From Rhipicephalus microplus (taxonomy: Eukaryota > Arthropoda > Arachnida > Ixodida > Ixodidae), in the NCBI RefSeq assembly GCF_043290135.1, contig NC_134710.1:458304376-458368375 (forward strand): a stretch of DNA of 64,000 nt, given 5' to 3'. The notes under the pieces are model-generated. The model saw only the letters and a list, made by a program, of their open reading frames with translations, made no database searches and had not been told where the DNA came from. The translations under genes were made by a program, and so were the position numbers. This document shows, one piece after another, positions 44,957-55,839 of the stretch (position 1 is the first letter of the stretch; the number at the start of each line of letters is the position of its first letter).

Positions 44957-44971
44957 TGTGTGTGTGTGTGT
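44905..44971 (+). repeat. (GT)n microsatellite
   Basis: About 33 GT units with one TA interruption near 44949. Opposite-strand ORFs here are repeat translations. Confidence 0.97.
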
Positions 44972-45339
44972 AAGTGCCTTCCCCGTCTTCGTAGTTTACG
45001 GCCCAGTCTACGTACACATATATACACTGGTCTCATGCATCTCATTCAAGACCATGACACCTTATTTTATCAGCTGTATGCATGCAGGTATAAGTGCAGT
45101 GGGTGACACCAGTATCTTTCTTCTTCCCTGTCAGCCGCAGAGAAGGTTCATATATGCTTCTCCCTGAGAACAATTGAGACTTGGACCAGTTGGTGATGCA
45201 TATTTGAAGGAATGAAGTGCTGTGAAGGGCTCTCTTAAACACACAAGTCTAAGCGTCACCTCCTGTGTTTCTGCTTTTGTTGCCCGTTAATTGCGCTTCA
45301 CTTGATCAAGTATCCTCATCCATATAACTGCCATCATTT

Positions 45340-45520
45340 CAAGGGGGTTTTCTGTGTACACCCCACTCGCATGGGTGTAGCTTCATCCAACACCCATATT
45401 TTAGGGGTGTTCATAAACACCTATTAAAGTAGGGTGTAACGTTTCTTTACACCCTACGGTTTCAGGGTGTTTCTGAACACCTTATTCTTTAGGGTGTTCC
45501 TAGACACTTAAGGGTGTTGC
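45340..45520. repeat. GGGTGT/ACACCC interspersed palindromic repeat
   Basis: GGGTGT followed 10-20 bases later by ACACC recurs about six times (for example AGGGTGTAACG...TTACACCCT, AGGGTGTTTCTGAACACCT, AGGGTGTTCCTAGACAC). Each unit is a small palindrome, so the block is a series of foldbacks. Confidence 0.75.
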
Positions 45521-46998
45521 CCATGGGACAAAACAAATACGACTTATAAAGCGTTTCGAGACAGCGAAAGAGCAACCAATCATGGCACAATGCAAACAGA
45601 GTAAAAGTTGGCCGTCCAATGCTCCAACGAACTACAAAAGCTTGTTCTTGTTTTCCTATTACCTGTGGCGCATACCAACTACAGCCATAACTCCACATCG
45701 TCGTCAGCCACTGCATGGACAAATGGCGTAAGATTCCTTGCAAGTGTTTAGCGGATACCACGCTTCTTGAAAGAATGACGAAAAATACCATAGGGAATGC
45801 CAGCCAACTACCTAAAAGTTTATAATAATGCCCTAAATTTTGGGTACCAAGCAATTGTGCTTGCAGTAGTTAGAAAATGAGTGTTTTGAAAAGTCCACGG
45901 AAGGCTGCTCTTCTAGCTTTTGCCATGACTGTGCTGCGCCTTCCGTGCGGGCCCGGTGTTTTGTTTTTTGCAGCAACACGTAACAACTGAAGCTAAAATT
46001 AAGAAACAAGTGCAAGGCAACGTAACTGTAACAAGTGATACTATGAATCAAAATGACCCATCCATAGCAGCGAATCAAACCTGACCATTTCGAGTAAAAA
46101 GCAGGCATTCTATACCCCTCAAGCACTCCGGCGGAGCCACGCGCAACATTTAAAACCACGATACATTGCTGACTAACGATCACAGCGCCAAGAGCGAACT
46201 GACCCTGTTTCGGCTTCACTTTCTGTGCATTGGTGCTGTGCCCATTCCGCGCACTCCGCTGATCTAGCGCACACATCTTTTATGTAGTGCAGGGGCCCGA
46301 AGCTTGAATCGTACAGTGCGCTACCCAGAGCCCGTGGGTGTTGCGTCAACTTGTACACATCTACCACCTTATCTTGACGCAACCGCATTTGCGTACGCAT
46401 GGCGCCCTTCACGTCTGCAATATTGGCGTTTTCGCTAGTTTTGTTTTTTGTGTAATTTTCTGCGTTGAATTTACAATGCAACACTGGTGGGCTGAACAAA
46501 AATTAGTATTTCCTGATTATTTTTCAGCAAAATATATTAAAATGATATCATTCGTCACAAAACTATTGCCCCAATAGGGCAGCGCCTAAAGAGTTATCAT
46601 CTATTCACATCTATGTCTCGTAAACCAGAAGGCCACCCCGATACTGCAACATTCACTTCACAGGACGTTTACACTAATTGCCCACCACCGTGCGGTGTAG
46701 TGCGGACGCAGCATGACAGCTGACCTTAAACCTGCGAGGGTGATTCCGGCCGAAAAATCACATTTCGGTGCAAGTTCGTGTAATGTGTGATGTCAGTGCA
46801 CCAGTGTCGTAGCCAGAAGAGTTTTTCGGGAGGGGTTGACCGACCCGATTGAGAGGGGGGGGCGGCACAGGCACCCGCTTTTCCTCTGTGACGTTACTAT
46901 CAGCCGTAATTTGAGCAGATTCTATACATGTATGTCAAAGTACATGTATGTGCATGCTTGCAAAGAGAGTAAGTAAAACTAACGTAATCGCAGTGTAA
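45521..46998. other. No gene recognised
   Basis: Three overlapping minus-strand ORFs of 108-147 codons (45489-46499) look partly protein-like, for example NIADVKGAMRTQMRLRQDKV, but no domain, splice structure or repeat match could be assigned; possibly a decayed gene copy. Near 46805-46870 lies a G-run repeat with TCGTAGCCAGAAGAG. Confidence 0.4.
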
Positions 46999-47212
46999 AT
47001 GGCAGGTACAGTGACCGTTTGGAGCAATGGCCTCTCGTCGCACTATAAAATGGATGGGTCTTCGAAATCACATCGTTGGGGTGGCCCACTCGATGAGAGA
47101 AGACTTCATAAATCGTTAATCTCTGTTCAGCGCAGACGCCGTGGTATTCGTTGTGGTGAAGTGCGTTTCACAAGTCGAGGACAGCTGCACTTACAAGGAG
47201 GAACGAGGAATG
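46999..47212 (+). CDS. Possible exon, basic product of unknown type
   Basis: From ATG 46999 an open frame encodes MAGTVTVWSNGLSSHYKMDG, then a basic stretch QRRRRGIRCGEVRFTSRGQL and LQGGTRN. It runs into AAT|GTACGT at 47213, a moderately good donor. GC content is higher than the flanks. No recognised domain and no partner exon; it could be chance. Confidence 0.22.
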
Positions 47213-47361
47213 TACGTAGCATATTTTTCTGCATTCATTGTTACATTTCGGTTTTGCTTAATTTGCTCAGTGATTCATTTCTAAATATCAATGTTTCTGA
47301 ATGCATGCCTATGGGAATATTTTTTTTTGTTAAACACTCTAAGTCGAGCAGCCCTGACGCA

Positions 47362-47600
47362 TTGATTGATATGTAGGCCTTAACGTCCCAAAACCCCAAT
47401 ATGATTATGATAGACGCCATAGTACAGGGCTCCAGAAATTTCGACCACCTGGGGTTCTTTAACGTGCACCCAAGTCTGAGCACACGGGCCTACAGCATTT
47501 CCGCCTTCATCGGAAATGCAGCCGCCGCCGCGGGGATTCGATCCCGCGACCTGCGCGTCAGCAGCCGAGTACCTTAGCCACTAGACCACCACGGCAGGGG
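47362..47600 (-). repeat. Full-length tRNA-derived SINE with target duplication
   Basis: Same family as 31355-31598, with B box GGATCGAATCC (plus GGATTCGATCC) and A box TGGTCTAGTGG intact. It is flanked by AGCCCTGACGCA (47350-47361) and AGCCCCGACGCA (47601-47612), a 12-bp target duplication with one difference. Confidence 0.92.
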
Positions 47601-47612
47601 AGCCCCGACGCA

Positions 47613-49681
47613 GGGATAGCTTTTAGTCAACATTTTTTACTTAACTGCGCGCATCAAAGCATGCTTGCGAAACGCAATAAGTAATTTTTTCCTAAGATAG
47701 GCTGCACGTTGGCAACATAATTTTGCATGCATTATTTTTTTCCGGCAGGCTTTATTGCACACCTTGATTTATGCTACAGTGGCAGTGTGACTTTTGATAG
47801 CAATAAAGTACTGCAATTGTAGATGTTTTATCATGCAGTCTGCAAGGGGAAGATAATCATTGTTGAGAAATGTTCAGTTTGCCTCAATCAACAATGCACC
47901 CGCGACCAGACTATACATCGTCCCTTAAAAATAACTTGTTCGCTGCGTATATGCGCTAGAAAAAATAAATACGCGCAACAGCGCATATTGCTCTTGTTTT
48001 TTCTTTGTACATTTCATTGCTCTGTTTCTTTAAAAATTAGCGTACAGTCGTTATTTCTTTGTACGTCAACACACTCATAACTGCACAAAATATTTCACCG
48101 CGCAACATAAAATGTCATATACTCTTCTAACTAATACGTGAATTCACGTTTTGCAGCACTTACGCCGGCTAAAACAGGAGCAGCCTCCTACCACACAAAG
48201 TCTCGAGTGATCGGTTGACCAGTAATGAGGAAATGAACTCCCGTCTTCTTCAGAGCATATAGTGCACCATGTTCTTTTTCCCCGAACGCGTGAACTCCGA
48301 CGAGAACCGCCAGCGCATGCAACACGAGTCTACTTGCGCTGTACTGTGCACCATCTGTGCCTGTTGGTTGTCTGTTTCGGGCATTCTGCTTCGAGTTGCT
48401 TGAACTTCACTGCGGACATCAACTCCTTCTCGTTCATTCACTTTTGTGGTATGGTATCACAATGAAACAGGAACCACCAGACTTTCGTAGGGACGCGATC
48501 ACAAACACGGGACGTTTAGCGCGAAGTAAGATGCTGGGCAAGCGTGACCTTACCGGCAACTGAAGCGAAGCGGAGGAAATGCATACCCCCGAATATTTCC
48601 ACCAGGGAAGAAATGAGTGCTGGTGTTCAGGGCGGAACATTACCAGCGGACATGTATCTTCGCTAAAGTTTTCGTTTCTTGCATTCAATGCTACTGCCAC
48701 AACTTTGCTGAGCGCGTTGCTTCTTAACGATGAGAAGTCAATCCTTTGAAATACACTGCCCACAAGTATTGGTGGGTAGTTCGTGTCCTATATCAATCAA
48801 CGCCCTTCTATGAGACTCGATGGCCGCGCCAAAAATCTGTAAGGTAACGCTTGATGATTATTTCTCGATAGGTGACGCTTGCCCTAGTGCACACCCAACA
48901 ACAGGCGAAAAGGCTACGGCCGCCGAAGAAACGGTTCCCAACTGTTTCTGCACTACCTGAATACGACTAGTGTGGCAAAAAAACTGCAAACTGATCGTCG
49001 CCAGATGCATTTACGAAAACCACGATTCCTGACAACGACATTGGTCTTTACGTATTTAACGGGTCAAGACGCCAGGAACCAGAGAATGACGAGACTAGAC
49101 TATGTTTGCTAATGACGCCTTAGAAACCAGGTGCTAAATACTCCTTTTTCTCAGTTTGTGAGCGCTAACTGAAGTTCCAACCTCTCTGGCTAGAAATGTT
49201 TGCCTGGGTTATGTATTCCGAATATCAGGATGGAGCTCCTTGCGTGACATGTGCGCGTTTTGGAAAAAAAAGCTCCGGCAATGGGACTCACGAAACTTTT
49301 ACTGCCTTGGTCCTCTTCCTGTTTATGCGTAGGAAGAGCTCGCTCCAAGTTTTAAGAAGCCACAACGAGTGTGACTGCCTCAGGACCGCTGCTCTATACG
49401 CGTGCAAATCTTCGTGTCAATAGGAAAAGATAATGAACACTATTTCGATATGGCATGTGTGTCTTTGCTGTGTGAAATGATGCTTGCACGAAGTTTACTT
49501 CGTTTCTTGTGAAAGAATTATGTTTATTTTGTGTGTTGTTCTTAATTTCAAAGGATACAACGTCCAGCCTTGTGTCTTCATTCTTTGCGTTTATTTAGTG
49601 TTATGTGACTCTAGTTGCAGGCACCGCTCAGTGTGCACTTCTAGTAATATCTAAGTGAAGGAACGAACTTATAAAGCAAAT

Positions 49682-49683
<2 letters not shown>
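47613..49683. other. No gene recognised
   Basis: Short ORFs only. 48140-48800 is somewhat GC-richer and has overlapping ORFs on both strands without a domain. 49140-49420 includes a 75-codon ORF without a recognisable family. Confidence 0.45.

Positions 49684-49723
<40 letters not shown>
49684..49723. repeat. (TA)n microsatellite
   Basis: About 20 TA units directly abutting the left arm of the palindrome at 49722. Confidence 0.97.
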
Positions 49724-49725
<2 letters not shown>

Positions 49726-49780
49726 GATATGGCACAACAGGAGCGTTGTCAACAAGGATAAATTTATATATTTCCCAACA

Positions 49781-49808
49781 GTTTCGGGAGGGGACCTCCC
49801 TTCATCAG
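49781..49808 (-). ncRNA. Hammerhead-ribozyme-like core (left arm)
   Basis: On the minus strand CTGATGA (plus 49802-49808) is followed by A, a stem GGGAG-GUCCC-CUCCC, then GAAAC (plus 49781-49785). These are two of the three conserved boxes of a hammerhead ribozyme with a well-paired stem II. The cleavage-site strand and stems I and III were not verified. Hammerheads of this kind are known in Penelope-like element terminal repeats. Confidence 0.5.
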
Positions 49809-49851
49809 GGGATGAGTTATAACTCATCAGGGGATGAGTATAACTCATCCC

Positions 49852-49879
49852 CTGATGAAGGGAGGTCTCCACCCGAAAC
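49852..49879 (+). ncRNA. Hammerhead-ribozyme-like core (right arm)
   Basis: CTGATGA (49852-49858), then A, GGG...CCC closing a weaker stem II, and GAAAC (49875-49879). Mirror copy of the left arm with two or three changes in stem II. Confidence 0.45.
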
Positions 49880-49978
49880 TGTTGGGAAATAAATATATTT
49901 ATCCTTGTTGACAACGCTCCCGTTGTGCCATATCCCATACCTTCACGAAGACTAACTGGCCCATTGAATTATTACTTC

Positions 49979-50130
<152 letters not shown>

Positions 50131-50149
50131 AAGTATATCCTCCGTGAGC

Positions 50150-50245
50150 GGTCACAACCTGGTTTATCTCGACGTTTCGGGCTGCAGTCTGGCCTTCATC
50201 AGGATCCTGAAGAAGGCCAGACTCTAGGCCGAAACTTAGATGTAT
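50150..50245. repeat. Palindromic segment with a second hammerhead-like core
   Basis: Centre 50189-50220 (CTGGCCTTCATCAGGATCCT...) is a 32-bp palindrome with one mismatch. On the minus strand: CTGATGA, AGGCCAGACTGCAGCC, CGAAACGTCG (plus CGACGTTTCG 50170-50179). On the plus strand: CTGAAGA (one change), AGGCCAGACTCTAGGC, CGAAAC. (TA)n flanks both sides. Confidence 0.7.
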
Positions 50246-50278
50246 ATATATATATATGTATATATTTATTTATATACA

Positions 50279-50296
50279 GAGAGAGAGAGAGAGATA
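50279..50296 (+). repeat. (GA)n microsatellite
   Basis: About nine GA units, then TATATTT. Confidence 0.9.
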
Positions 50297-50339
50297 TATT
50301 TGGTTGCCGCATGGTTATAAGTATGAAAGTAGGTGCGTT

Positions 50340-50405
50340 TTCACATAAAAAATGTTTATTCAGTCGACGTTTCGACGGGAGCGCTGTCGTTTTCAGGGAA
50401 TAATA
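50340..50405 (-). repeat. Third CGAAACGTCG segment (hammerhead-derived)
   Basis: On the minus strand: CCCTGAAAACGACAGCGC, TCCCGTCGAAACGTCGAC, then TGAATAAAC. CTGAAAA replaces CTGATGA, stem II CGAC/GUCG is intact, and CGAAACGTCG matches the segment at 50170. Box 1 is degenerate, so activity is unlikely. Confidence 0.55.
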
Positions 50406-50605
50406 ATATTTACACAAGTTCCGTGTCTTTTTATGGCTTCTCGTGACAGGAGACAAAGAAAAAAGAAACGTTAAAAAATAAAAAAATAGGAAAAGGAGAA
50501 GCAAGAAAAACACGACGGGATTAGAAAGGGATAGCATCTCAACAAAGTAAGGCGAGCGTAAAAGAGCCGCTGAAGAAACAGTTTTGCCAAAGCTCATGTA
50601 CTTTG

Positions 50606-50629
50606 ACACACACACACACACACACACAC

Positions 50630-50685
<56 letters not shown>
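50606..50685. repeat. (CA)n, (CATA)n and (TA)n microsatellites
   Basis: Consecutive CA (50606-50630), CATA (to about 50645) and TA (to 50684) tracts. Confidence 0.97.
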
Positions 50686-50687
<2 letters not shown>

Positions 50688-50799
50688 TGTGTAATATTTT
50701 TTTAGCTTTGAGTTCCTTATTCTGGCGTTATTTTCCACATGGCCGAACAAAAAAACTTGTGCTAACTACAGCTGCGCACACTGCATTTCTTATTGCGCT

Positions 50800-51017
50800 G
50801 CCTTAGGATTCACGGGATCGAATCCCGGCTGTAGCGGTTCAAATTTCAAGTGAGGCGGAAACGCTATAGACCAATGGGCTCATATATGGGTGCACGCAAA
50901 GAACCCCTGATGGTCGCAATTTCCGGATCCCTTTTCTGCGGCGTCTCTCATAATCATATGGCGATTTTAGAACGTTAAACCATACATAATATTCAATCAA
51001 TCAATCAGTCAATCAAT
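50800..51017 (+). repeat. tRNA-derived SINE, divergent, plus orientation
   Basis: B box GGATCGAATCC (50815-50825) in GGGATCGAATCCCGGCTG, then body words AGGCGGAAACGCTA, GGGTGCACGCAAAGAACCCC and GGCGTCTCTCATAATCATAT, and an AATCAATCAATCAGTC tail. The A-box part is lost or mutated. It is the only copy with the promoter reading left to right. Confidence 0.85.
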
Positions 51018-51897
51018 ATTATGACCATCAACGTTTTAGTTATCTGCTTAGGTGACATGATTAGTATATTAGTAGGCTTTTCTAAGGTTGCGATACGCCT
51101 GCGCGCTTGCCTGCGTTCCATCTTCGTCATAAATACTTCGGAGGGCCTTTAGCAGTTAGGGCGTAGTAGATATGTGTCAATGTATTGTACGCTGGCGTGC
51201 GTGTGTGTGTGCGTATGATAGTGTGTTTTGATGATAGCATAACGTGCGAAGGTTCAATGGAAATGGTATTTTCTAGCTTGAGTTTATCTTAGCACATGTA
51301 CGAAGTGTCACACTACATTATGCTTGATCGTGGCCTATCAGACCTTGGAACTGTGTTTGGCTTTTACCAAGTAAACGAATCTCTCCCTGTGAAAATTATT
51401 GTAGTGATAGATTCTTGCGAGTACACGTATGACTACCCCTGCAGGAATAATCTCGTCGCCGAACCAACTTACGGCGCTCACGGCCAATATTCCCGCCAAA
51501 AATCTCACAGTACCAACGCCTTCAGAAACACCCTGACACGTGTTCCCGCGTGCAGACATTATTCACTGTAAAAGCACCAGGGAATGATTGTGATAGTATA
51601 AAACCACTTAGTTTCTAAATTTTGTCTGTGCGAAGTGACGAAAAAAAAGACGAGTAAGTTGCCGTTGGGGGCTCGAAATATTTCGGAGAGGGGTTTTAAC
51701 CCTGCCCCCTCTTCTTCGCTACGCCACTGCAGTGCGCCTTGCTGTTCAAATGGTGGGCCGTACTTTCAAGGCCCTCCCAACACGGCGAGCTGTATAGTGA
51801 TGCCATGGTTATCGAACGTAAAATCTCTCAGATTACGAGATAACTGAAGAATTCTCTTCTATTTAACATGTTACCTTGCTAGTGGAATAAACTGGTT
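51018..51897. other. No gene recognised
   Basis: Short ORFs only. 51660-51740 carries GGAGAGGGGTT and TTCGCTACGCCACTGCAGTG, a repeat type also seen near 46.8 kb. Confidence 0.45.
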
Positions 51898-52250
51898 TAA
51901 CAGTGGAAGTGTCTGAGTCTTCCTGGCTGACGTTTCTATAGGAGGACCTATCTTTTTCAAAAGCGCCGTGTCATCCTTGGCGTGTTAGTTTTAAAGGGGT
52001 TAGTGGTGCTTGTCTATGTTGGTAATTGCCGTATGAAAAGCAAAGAAGTACTATAAAGTAAAGCGAGCACCGCACTCCTCTGATTTATAGTTTTTGTTTT
52101 GCTTTTCAGATGCCAATTAATAACAGGGACACGCACCACTAACCCCTTTGAAACTAACACGCCAAGGAAGACACGGCGCCATTGGAAAACCAAGGTCCTG
52201 CTATCGAAACGTCGACCCGCCAGTCTCGGGCGATTCCACTGTTCACTTTG
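51898..52250. repeat. Second large palindrome, ~150-bp arms
   Basis: Left arm (51900-52050) and right arm (about 52100-52250) are imperfect reverse complements. They share CGCCGTGTC-TCCTTGGCGTG, TTAGTTT-AAAGGGGTTAGTG, GACGTTTC-ATAG-AGGACCT and CTTTTCA/TGAAAAG words. The right arm has TATCGAAACGTCGACC (52203-52218), the same CGAAACGTCG core as the segments near 50.2 and 50.4 kb. Spacer about 50 bp. Probably another inverted pair of the same element class. Confidence 0.78.
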
Positions 52251-52732
52251 ATTATTTCACCACGTTGTTTTCATCTGACGGCTCCCATCTAGACTTTGAT
52301 ATTACCTTGGTGAGATGGCGCAACACGTGTGCACCTAGCCTGCATATGCCGAAATGCTTTCTCACGCGCTTGCAATAAATTAATAAAGCTCAAGCTTCGA
52401 TTTCGTAATTCGGGAAGCGCGACTGCCTTAACAGTGAACCACGTGTATCCAGAAGATTATGCTGTAGATGCATCAATCTTTTTACACATGGTTGCAAGTT
52501 TTAGCATTTTAGTTTTTTTTCTTAGAAAGGAGCACCAGCTGACGTCACGGACGTGAGTGGTAGATTAGGGATCTTTTATATCTGTCAATGGGCGCCGTGC
52601 GCTTCGCCTATAGCTGCCACAACGAACGAGTGGAAGCCAACCTTCACATCCCTGGTGACTGTGATATGGGCAGTCGACCATACAAGGTCAACGTAGCACT
52701 AGTGTCGAGTGCAACCTTCTTCATTGCATAAG
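52251..52732. other. No gene recognised upstream of the 52.7-kb ORF
   Basis: No clear core promoter. TTTTATATCTG at about 52573 is a weak TATA-like word. CAACCTTCTTCATTGCATAAG just before ATG 52733 could be a splice acceptor, so an upstream non-coding exon is possible. Confidence 0.35.
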
Positions 52733-53410
52733 ATGACAGTCCAGGAATTAGACACGGCATTCAGTCGCCTCTCCATTGCTACCGTGGAGCAACTATGTAC
52801 TTTCGACGACAGGAATGTTGCCTGGCTTTCCCTCATGAGAAGACACGGTAGCAGAGAGCTGGCGATCGCGGCGCTACGGGAAATGCTGGAATCTTGCCAG
52901 ACCCGCGAGCAGAGGCTCGAGCGCCTCGCCTGTTTCTACTGCTGGATGGCACCGCTTCCCATTATGCGACCGTGGACGCTGATGACTATAGGTGACGTGG
53001 TGAACGAGGAGTTGTTCAACGAGACGGCGCTATTGACTCGCATCGCGGATGCTATAAGGGACCTTGGCCGTGAGACGACATTCGTGACGACGCAGAATGA
53101 CGCATTGGTGTACGGCTGCCTTGTGGTGCAAGACACCGGGCCCCCGCAAGTGCACGTGAGCCACCACAGGTCCAACGTAGAAACACCGACAGCGCACGTG
53201 ATTTCCATGTGCTGCTGGCGTTCTCTGCCTTTCATGGCTGTGCACGCTACGGACGCTAAGGTGTTCCCGCAACTTGACTACGCTCTCTCCACGGTGCTGG
53301 GCTGCGACATCGACCAGCTGTTGCGCGGCGATTACGACAACCTCGTCGACGCATACAATGCGGTGCTTGACTACACGGACAGAGGAGTTCACTTGCGACA
53401 GCAAAGATGA
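52733..53410 (+). CDS. Intronless 225-aa protein, CENP-N-like (tentative)
   Basis: Clean ORF of 225 codons with high GC content, unlike its AT-rich surroundings, and no internal stop. ATG 52733 (MTVQELDTAFSRL) is the first ATG; upstream codons have none. The N-terminal half is helical and rich in R, L and E (LMRRHGSRELAIAALREMLE, REQRLERLACFYCWM); the second half alternates strands (TFVTTQNDALVYGCLVVQ, VISMCCWRSLPFMAV) and ends LRGDYDNLVDAYNAVLDYTD. The order (helical domain, W near residue 90, E-LF motif, AL-V beta stretch, then L-(R)-(G/S)-Y-D-L) resembles the N-terminal domain of the kinetochore protein CENP-N, which binds CENP-A nucleosomes. The C-terminal CENP-L-binding half is absent. 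Resemblance is by eye only; a retrocopy or unrelated tick protein is possible. Confidence 0.5.
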   Translation: MTVQELDTAFSRLSIATVEQLCTFDDRNVAWLSLMRRHGSRELAIAALREMLESCQTREQRLERLACFYCWMAPLPIMRPWTLMTIGDVVNEELFNETALLTRIADAIRDLGRETTFVTTQNDALVYGCLVVQDTGPPQVHVSHHRSNVETPTAHVISMCCWRSLPFMAVHATDAKVFPQLDYALSTVLGCDIDQLLRGDYDNLVDAYNAVLDYTDRGVHLRQQR

Positions 53411-55214
53411 GTGGCGTGCAAGAAAGCTTCAATATTGTTGAGGACCATCCTTTTGAAAATGGTCAATATCCTTATTACAATCAGTGCACTAATTGAGCCC
53501 TATTGCCCAATTTACTTCTGTCCAGGATCTGCGTAGCGATGTAGTGACAACGACCGGCATAATTGGGACAATAAGGTCACTCTGAAGCATAACCTCTAAC
53601 AATCAGATAAAAAAATATTGCTTTTCATCCGGGAGTGTTTGCAAACACATCTTCGAGTGTTTGCAAAGGCTATTCATGGTTATTCATAGCGTGAATGCGT
53701 AGAAATATACTTTTGTATGACTGTACAGTAGAGTGTGAAACGTTTTAAAATTGATTATGCTAGGTAAGGGCCTTTATTATTCCAAAAAAGGTTGTTTTCC
53801 TAAATGAATTATTTGTAGCTTGTGATGCACAGAGGGAATTATGCGTCACGTTTTTTGCCGTTTACAATGTTGTCTTCTGCGACTGTAGCCTTGCACTCTT
53901 GATGAAGTGCAATTAGTTTTAGTTCACCACTGATCATTGGAAAACTATTTTCCCCACCTGGCAGCCGTTCAATGCCCGAGCGGACTCGTTTCCTTCCGTT
54001 GCTATACGCCCACCAAGTGAAACTCTCCTGGTCAGTCTTTTTATTCTGATATTATTTATATGGACAGTCTTGGCTGGTCTTCGCCATCGTCGTCGCCGCG
54101 GCCGTCATTTCGGTATATGTATATGTATGTATATATATACGGGGAAAGCTGCGCTTGCCTTCTCTTTCTGCGAAGTGAACATCGTCTTTCTTGCCATGAT
54201 CGTCTGCGCGCGCGCTTATCTCGTGAGCGCGCTTATCTCGCGAAAAGGGAGGGGGGCGCTCATGGTGGCTGCACAATTGCGGCAACTATCAGCGCGTGGC
54301 TTATGCCCCCACAGCACGTGGCAATTTCTACAGGCTGCGCTCTCAAGAAAAAACGGTGCCGAAAGTGTACCTGTAGCGGCCGTATTTTCTTACACCAACG
54401 TTTCGTAGAGTTACGTAAGACCGGATCTAAACGAGTTGACTGCCAGCCTCAATTCGCACAACATGCCAATTTATCGCTATCACATTCATTGCTTCACTTT
54501 TTTGGGGAAACTGAATATGTGCAATCATCCCTGCCACAGTCGCGAACTTCACTTACCATGCACAGGAGTATACATAGCCACCAAGAAAGCTTTTTGAGAC
54601 AAAACTAGGTGTTCAGTGGCTATGCACGTTTTGGAGGCTCTGTACTGTTTGTCATAAGTTATTTAGCTTCACATGCAGAGGAAGGATTTGAAATGTGTGG
54701 TACCAAATAAAACCTCATGCTTGCCATGTAATTCTCTTTACTGCGTTCTTCTCGTCGTTCGTATTACGCACTTGATACGAACAAATACAGCAATCGCCTT
54801 TATGTCCGTGGCTGTATTCCTTACTGACCAAGCGCAATTTACTTCGCCAGCGTGCGTCGGCGAGCGCTTTTGCGCGGACTTCAACATTTCCGGCTACAAC
54901 AAACTTCGATGTATGTATACGCGTGCCAACATATACGTACGAGTGCTTGTTCAGCCACTCCTGTTGCGTGTGATCACCTTCCCTACTTCAATGTGTCTCC
55001 ACACATGCACAGAAATTCGTCTAGGTTGCTTTCAGTCGAGCAACCACACTAAAAGAATTGTTTGTAGCAAACACGGAACAGGACTTCACTTTTCAGCATG
55101 GTAGAGAAAGTCCGTACTGCACGTTGTCGGACAAGTTGCGTCGATTGGAAACTCATCAACTTGATACGATCAGCACCAAATGCTTCGTTAACGTCCAGTA
55201 ACCGAACACATTGG
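53411..55214. other. No gene recognised
   Basis: AT-rich downstream flank. ORFs at 54060-54608 (182 codons) and 54673-55104 have no domain and start in low-complexity sequence. GAGTGTTTGCAAA is repeated at 53633 and 53653. Confidence 0.45.
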
Positions 55215-55350
55215 AAATTTGCAGCATGAACAGAGGGGTCCACTGTTAAAGAAAACGCTTGTGTCGTCGGCTCGATGCCGCTGCCGGCCGGCTGTGGCAA
55301 CTAGTTTTGCGTAAGCATGCTGTGGGCGGTGCTAGTTTGTCGTCTGCTAA
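55215..55350 (-). repeat. Inverted copy of the 55.86-56.0 kb segment
   Basis: On the minus strand: GCAGACGACAAACTAGCACC, TTGCCACAGCCGGCCGGCAG, CGACGACACAAGCG, AACAGTGGACCCCTCT. These match 55872-56000 in the opposite orientation at about 75-80% by eye, showing an unidentified repeat present twice. Confidence 0.65.
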
Positions 55351-55839
55351 AGTTGTGGCTGTCCTTCTGATCGCCACAAAGCGTGACAGAAGTTGCATAA
55401 TCTTGAAAAATGGTCGTTTTCCTTCGACTTTGAAAGAAAATGACGGGAATGATCTATAATCAGATAAATGTCACCTGGCACATCAGCTGTATTGCAGTGT
55501 TTTGTTAACCTTTTCGTTGGATAGAGAATTGCCCGCTATGAGAAAGGTTTCTCTTGCCACCAGTTCAAGGCGCTTATAAACTCTTCGTTCAGCTTAAACG
55601 CACTGCAGACTCTCCATTCTGCACCAGTGAACATAACATACGCACTCCACAAGGAAAAATAAACTTTATCATGGCTATGCTAAAAATGCTTCTGTAAAAA
55701 AGTATACGCTTTCTTTAACCGCCGAAAACAGCCAGGTAGTATTTTATGCAACATTATTTGCTTTCATTTTTGCCACATATCTATATCTGAGTGCAGCCAT
55801 TCATTCTGCGGACAATTTTCAAACCACAGGGAAGGCCGG

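Larger units (their letters stand above)
49722..49938. repeat. Large palindrome with paired hammerhead-like cores
   Basis: The left arm (about 49722-49816) and right arm (about 49845-49938) are reverse complements at about 90% by eye. They share GGGATATGGCACAAC, GAGCGTTGTCAACAAGGATA, TTTCCCAACAGTTTCGGG and GACCTCCCTTCATCAGGG. The centre is itself a set of smaller palindromes (GATGAGTTATAACTCATC). Each arm carries CTGATGA...GAAAC (see the ncRNA entries). No ORF of substance. It looks like two head-to-head terminal repeats of a Penelope-like element, or one inverted duplication. Confidence 0.85.

Noticed and set aside
44818..45045. Thr-His / Cys-Val repeat ORFs
   Set aside because: (GT)n microsatellite translation.
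54060..54608. 182-codon plus-strand ORF
   Set aside because: Begins at a TTG in low-complexity sequence, contains TATATG-repeat-derived Tyr/Met residues and shows no domain; a second ORF overlaps it in another frame.
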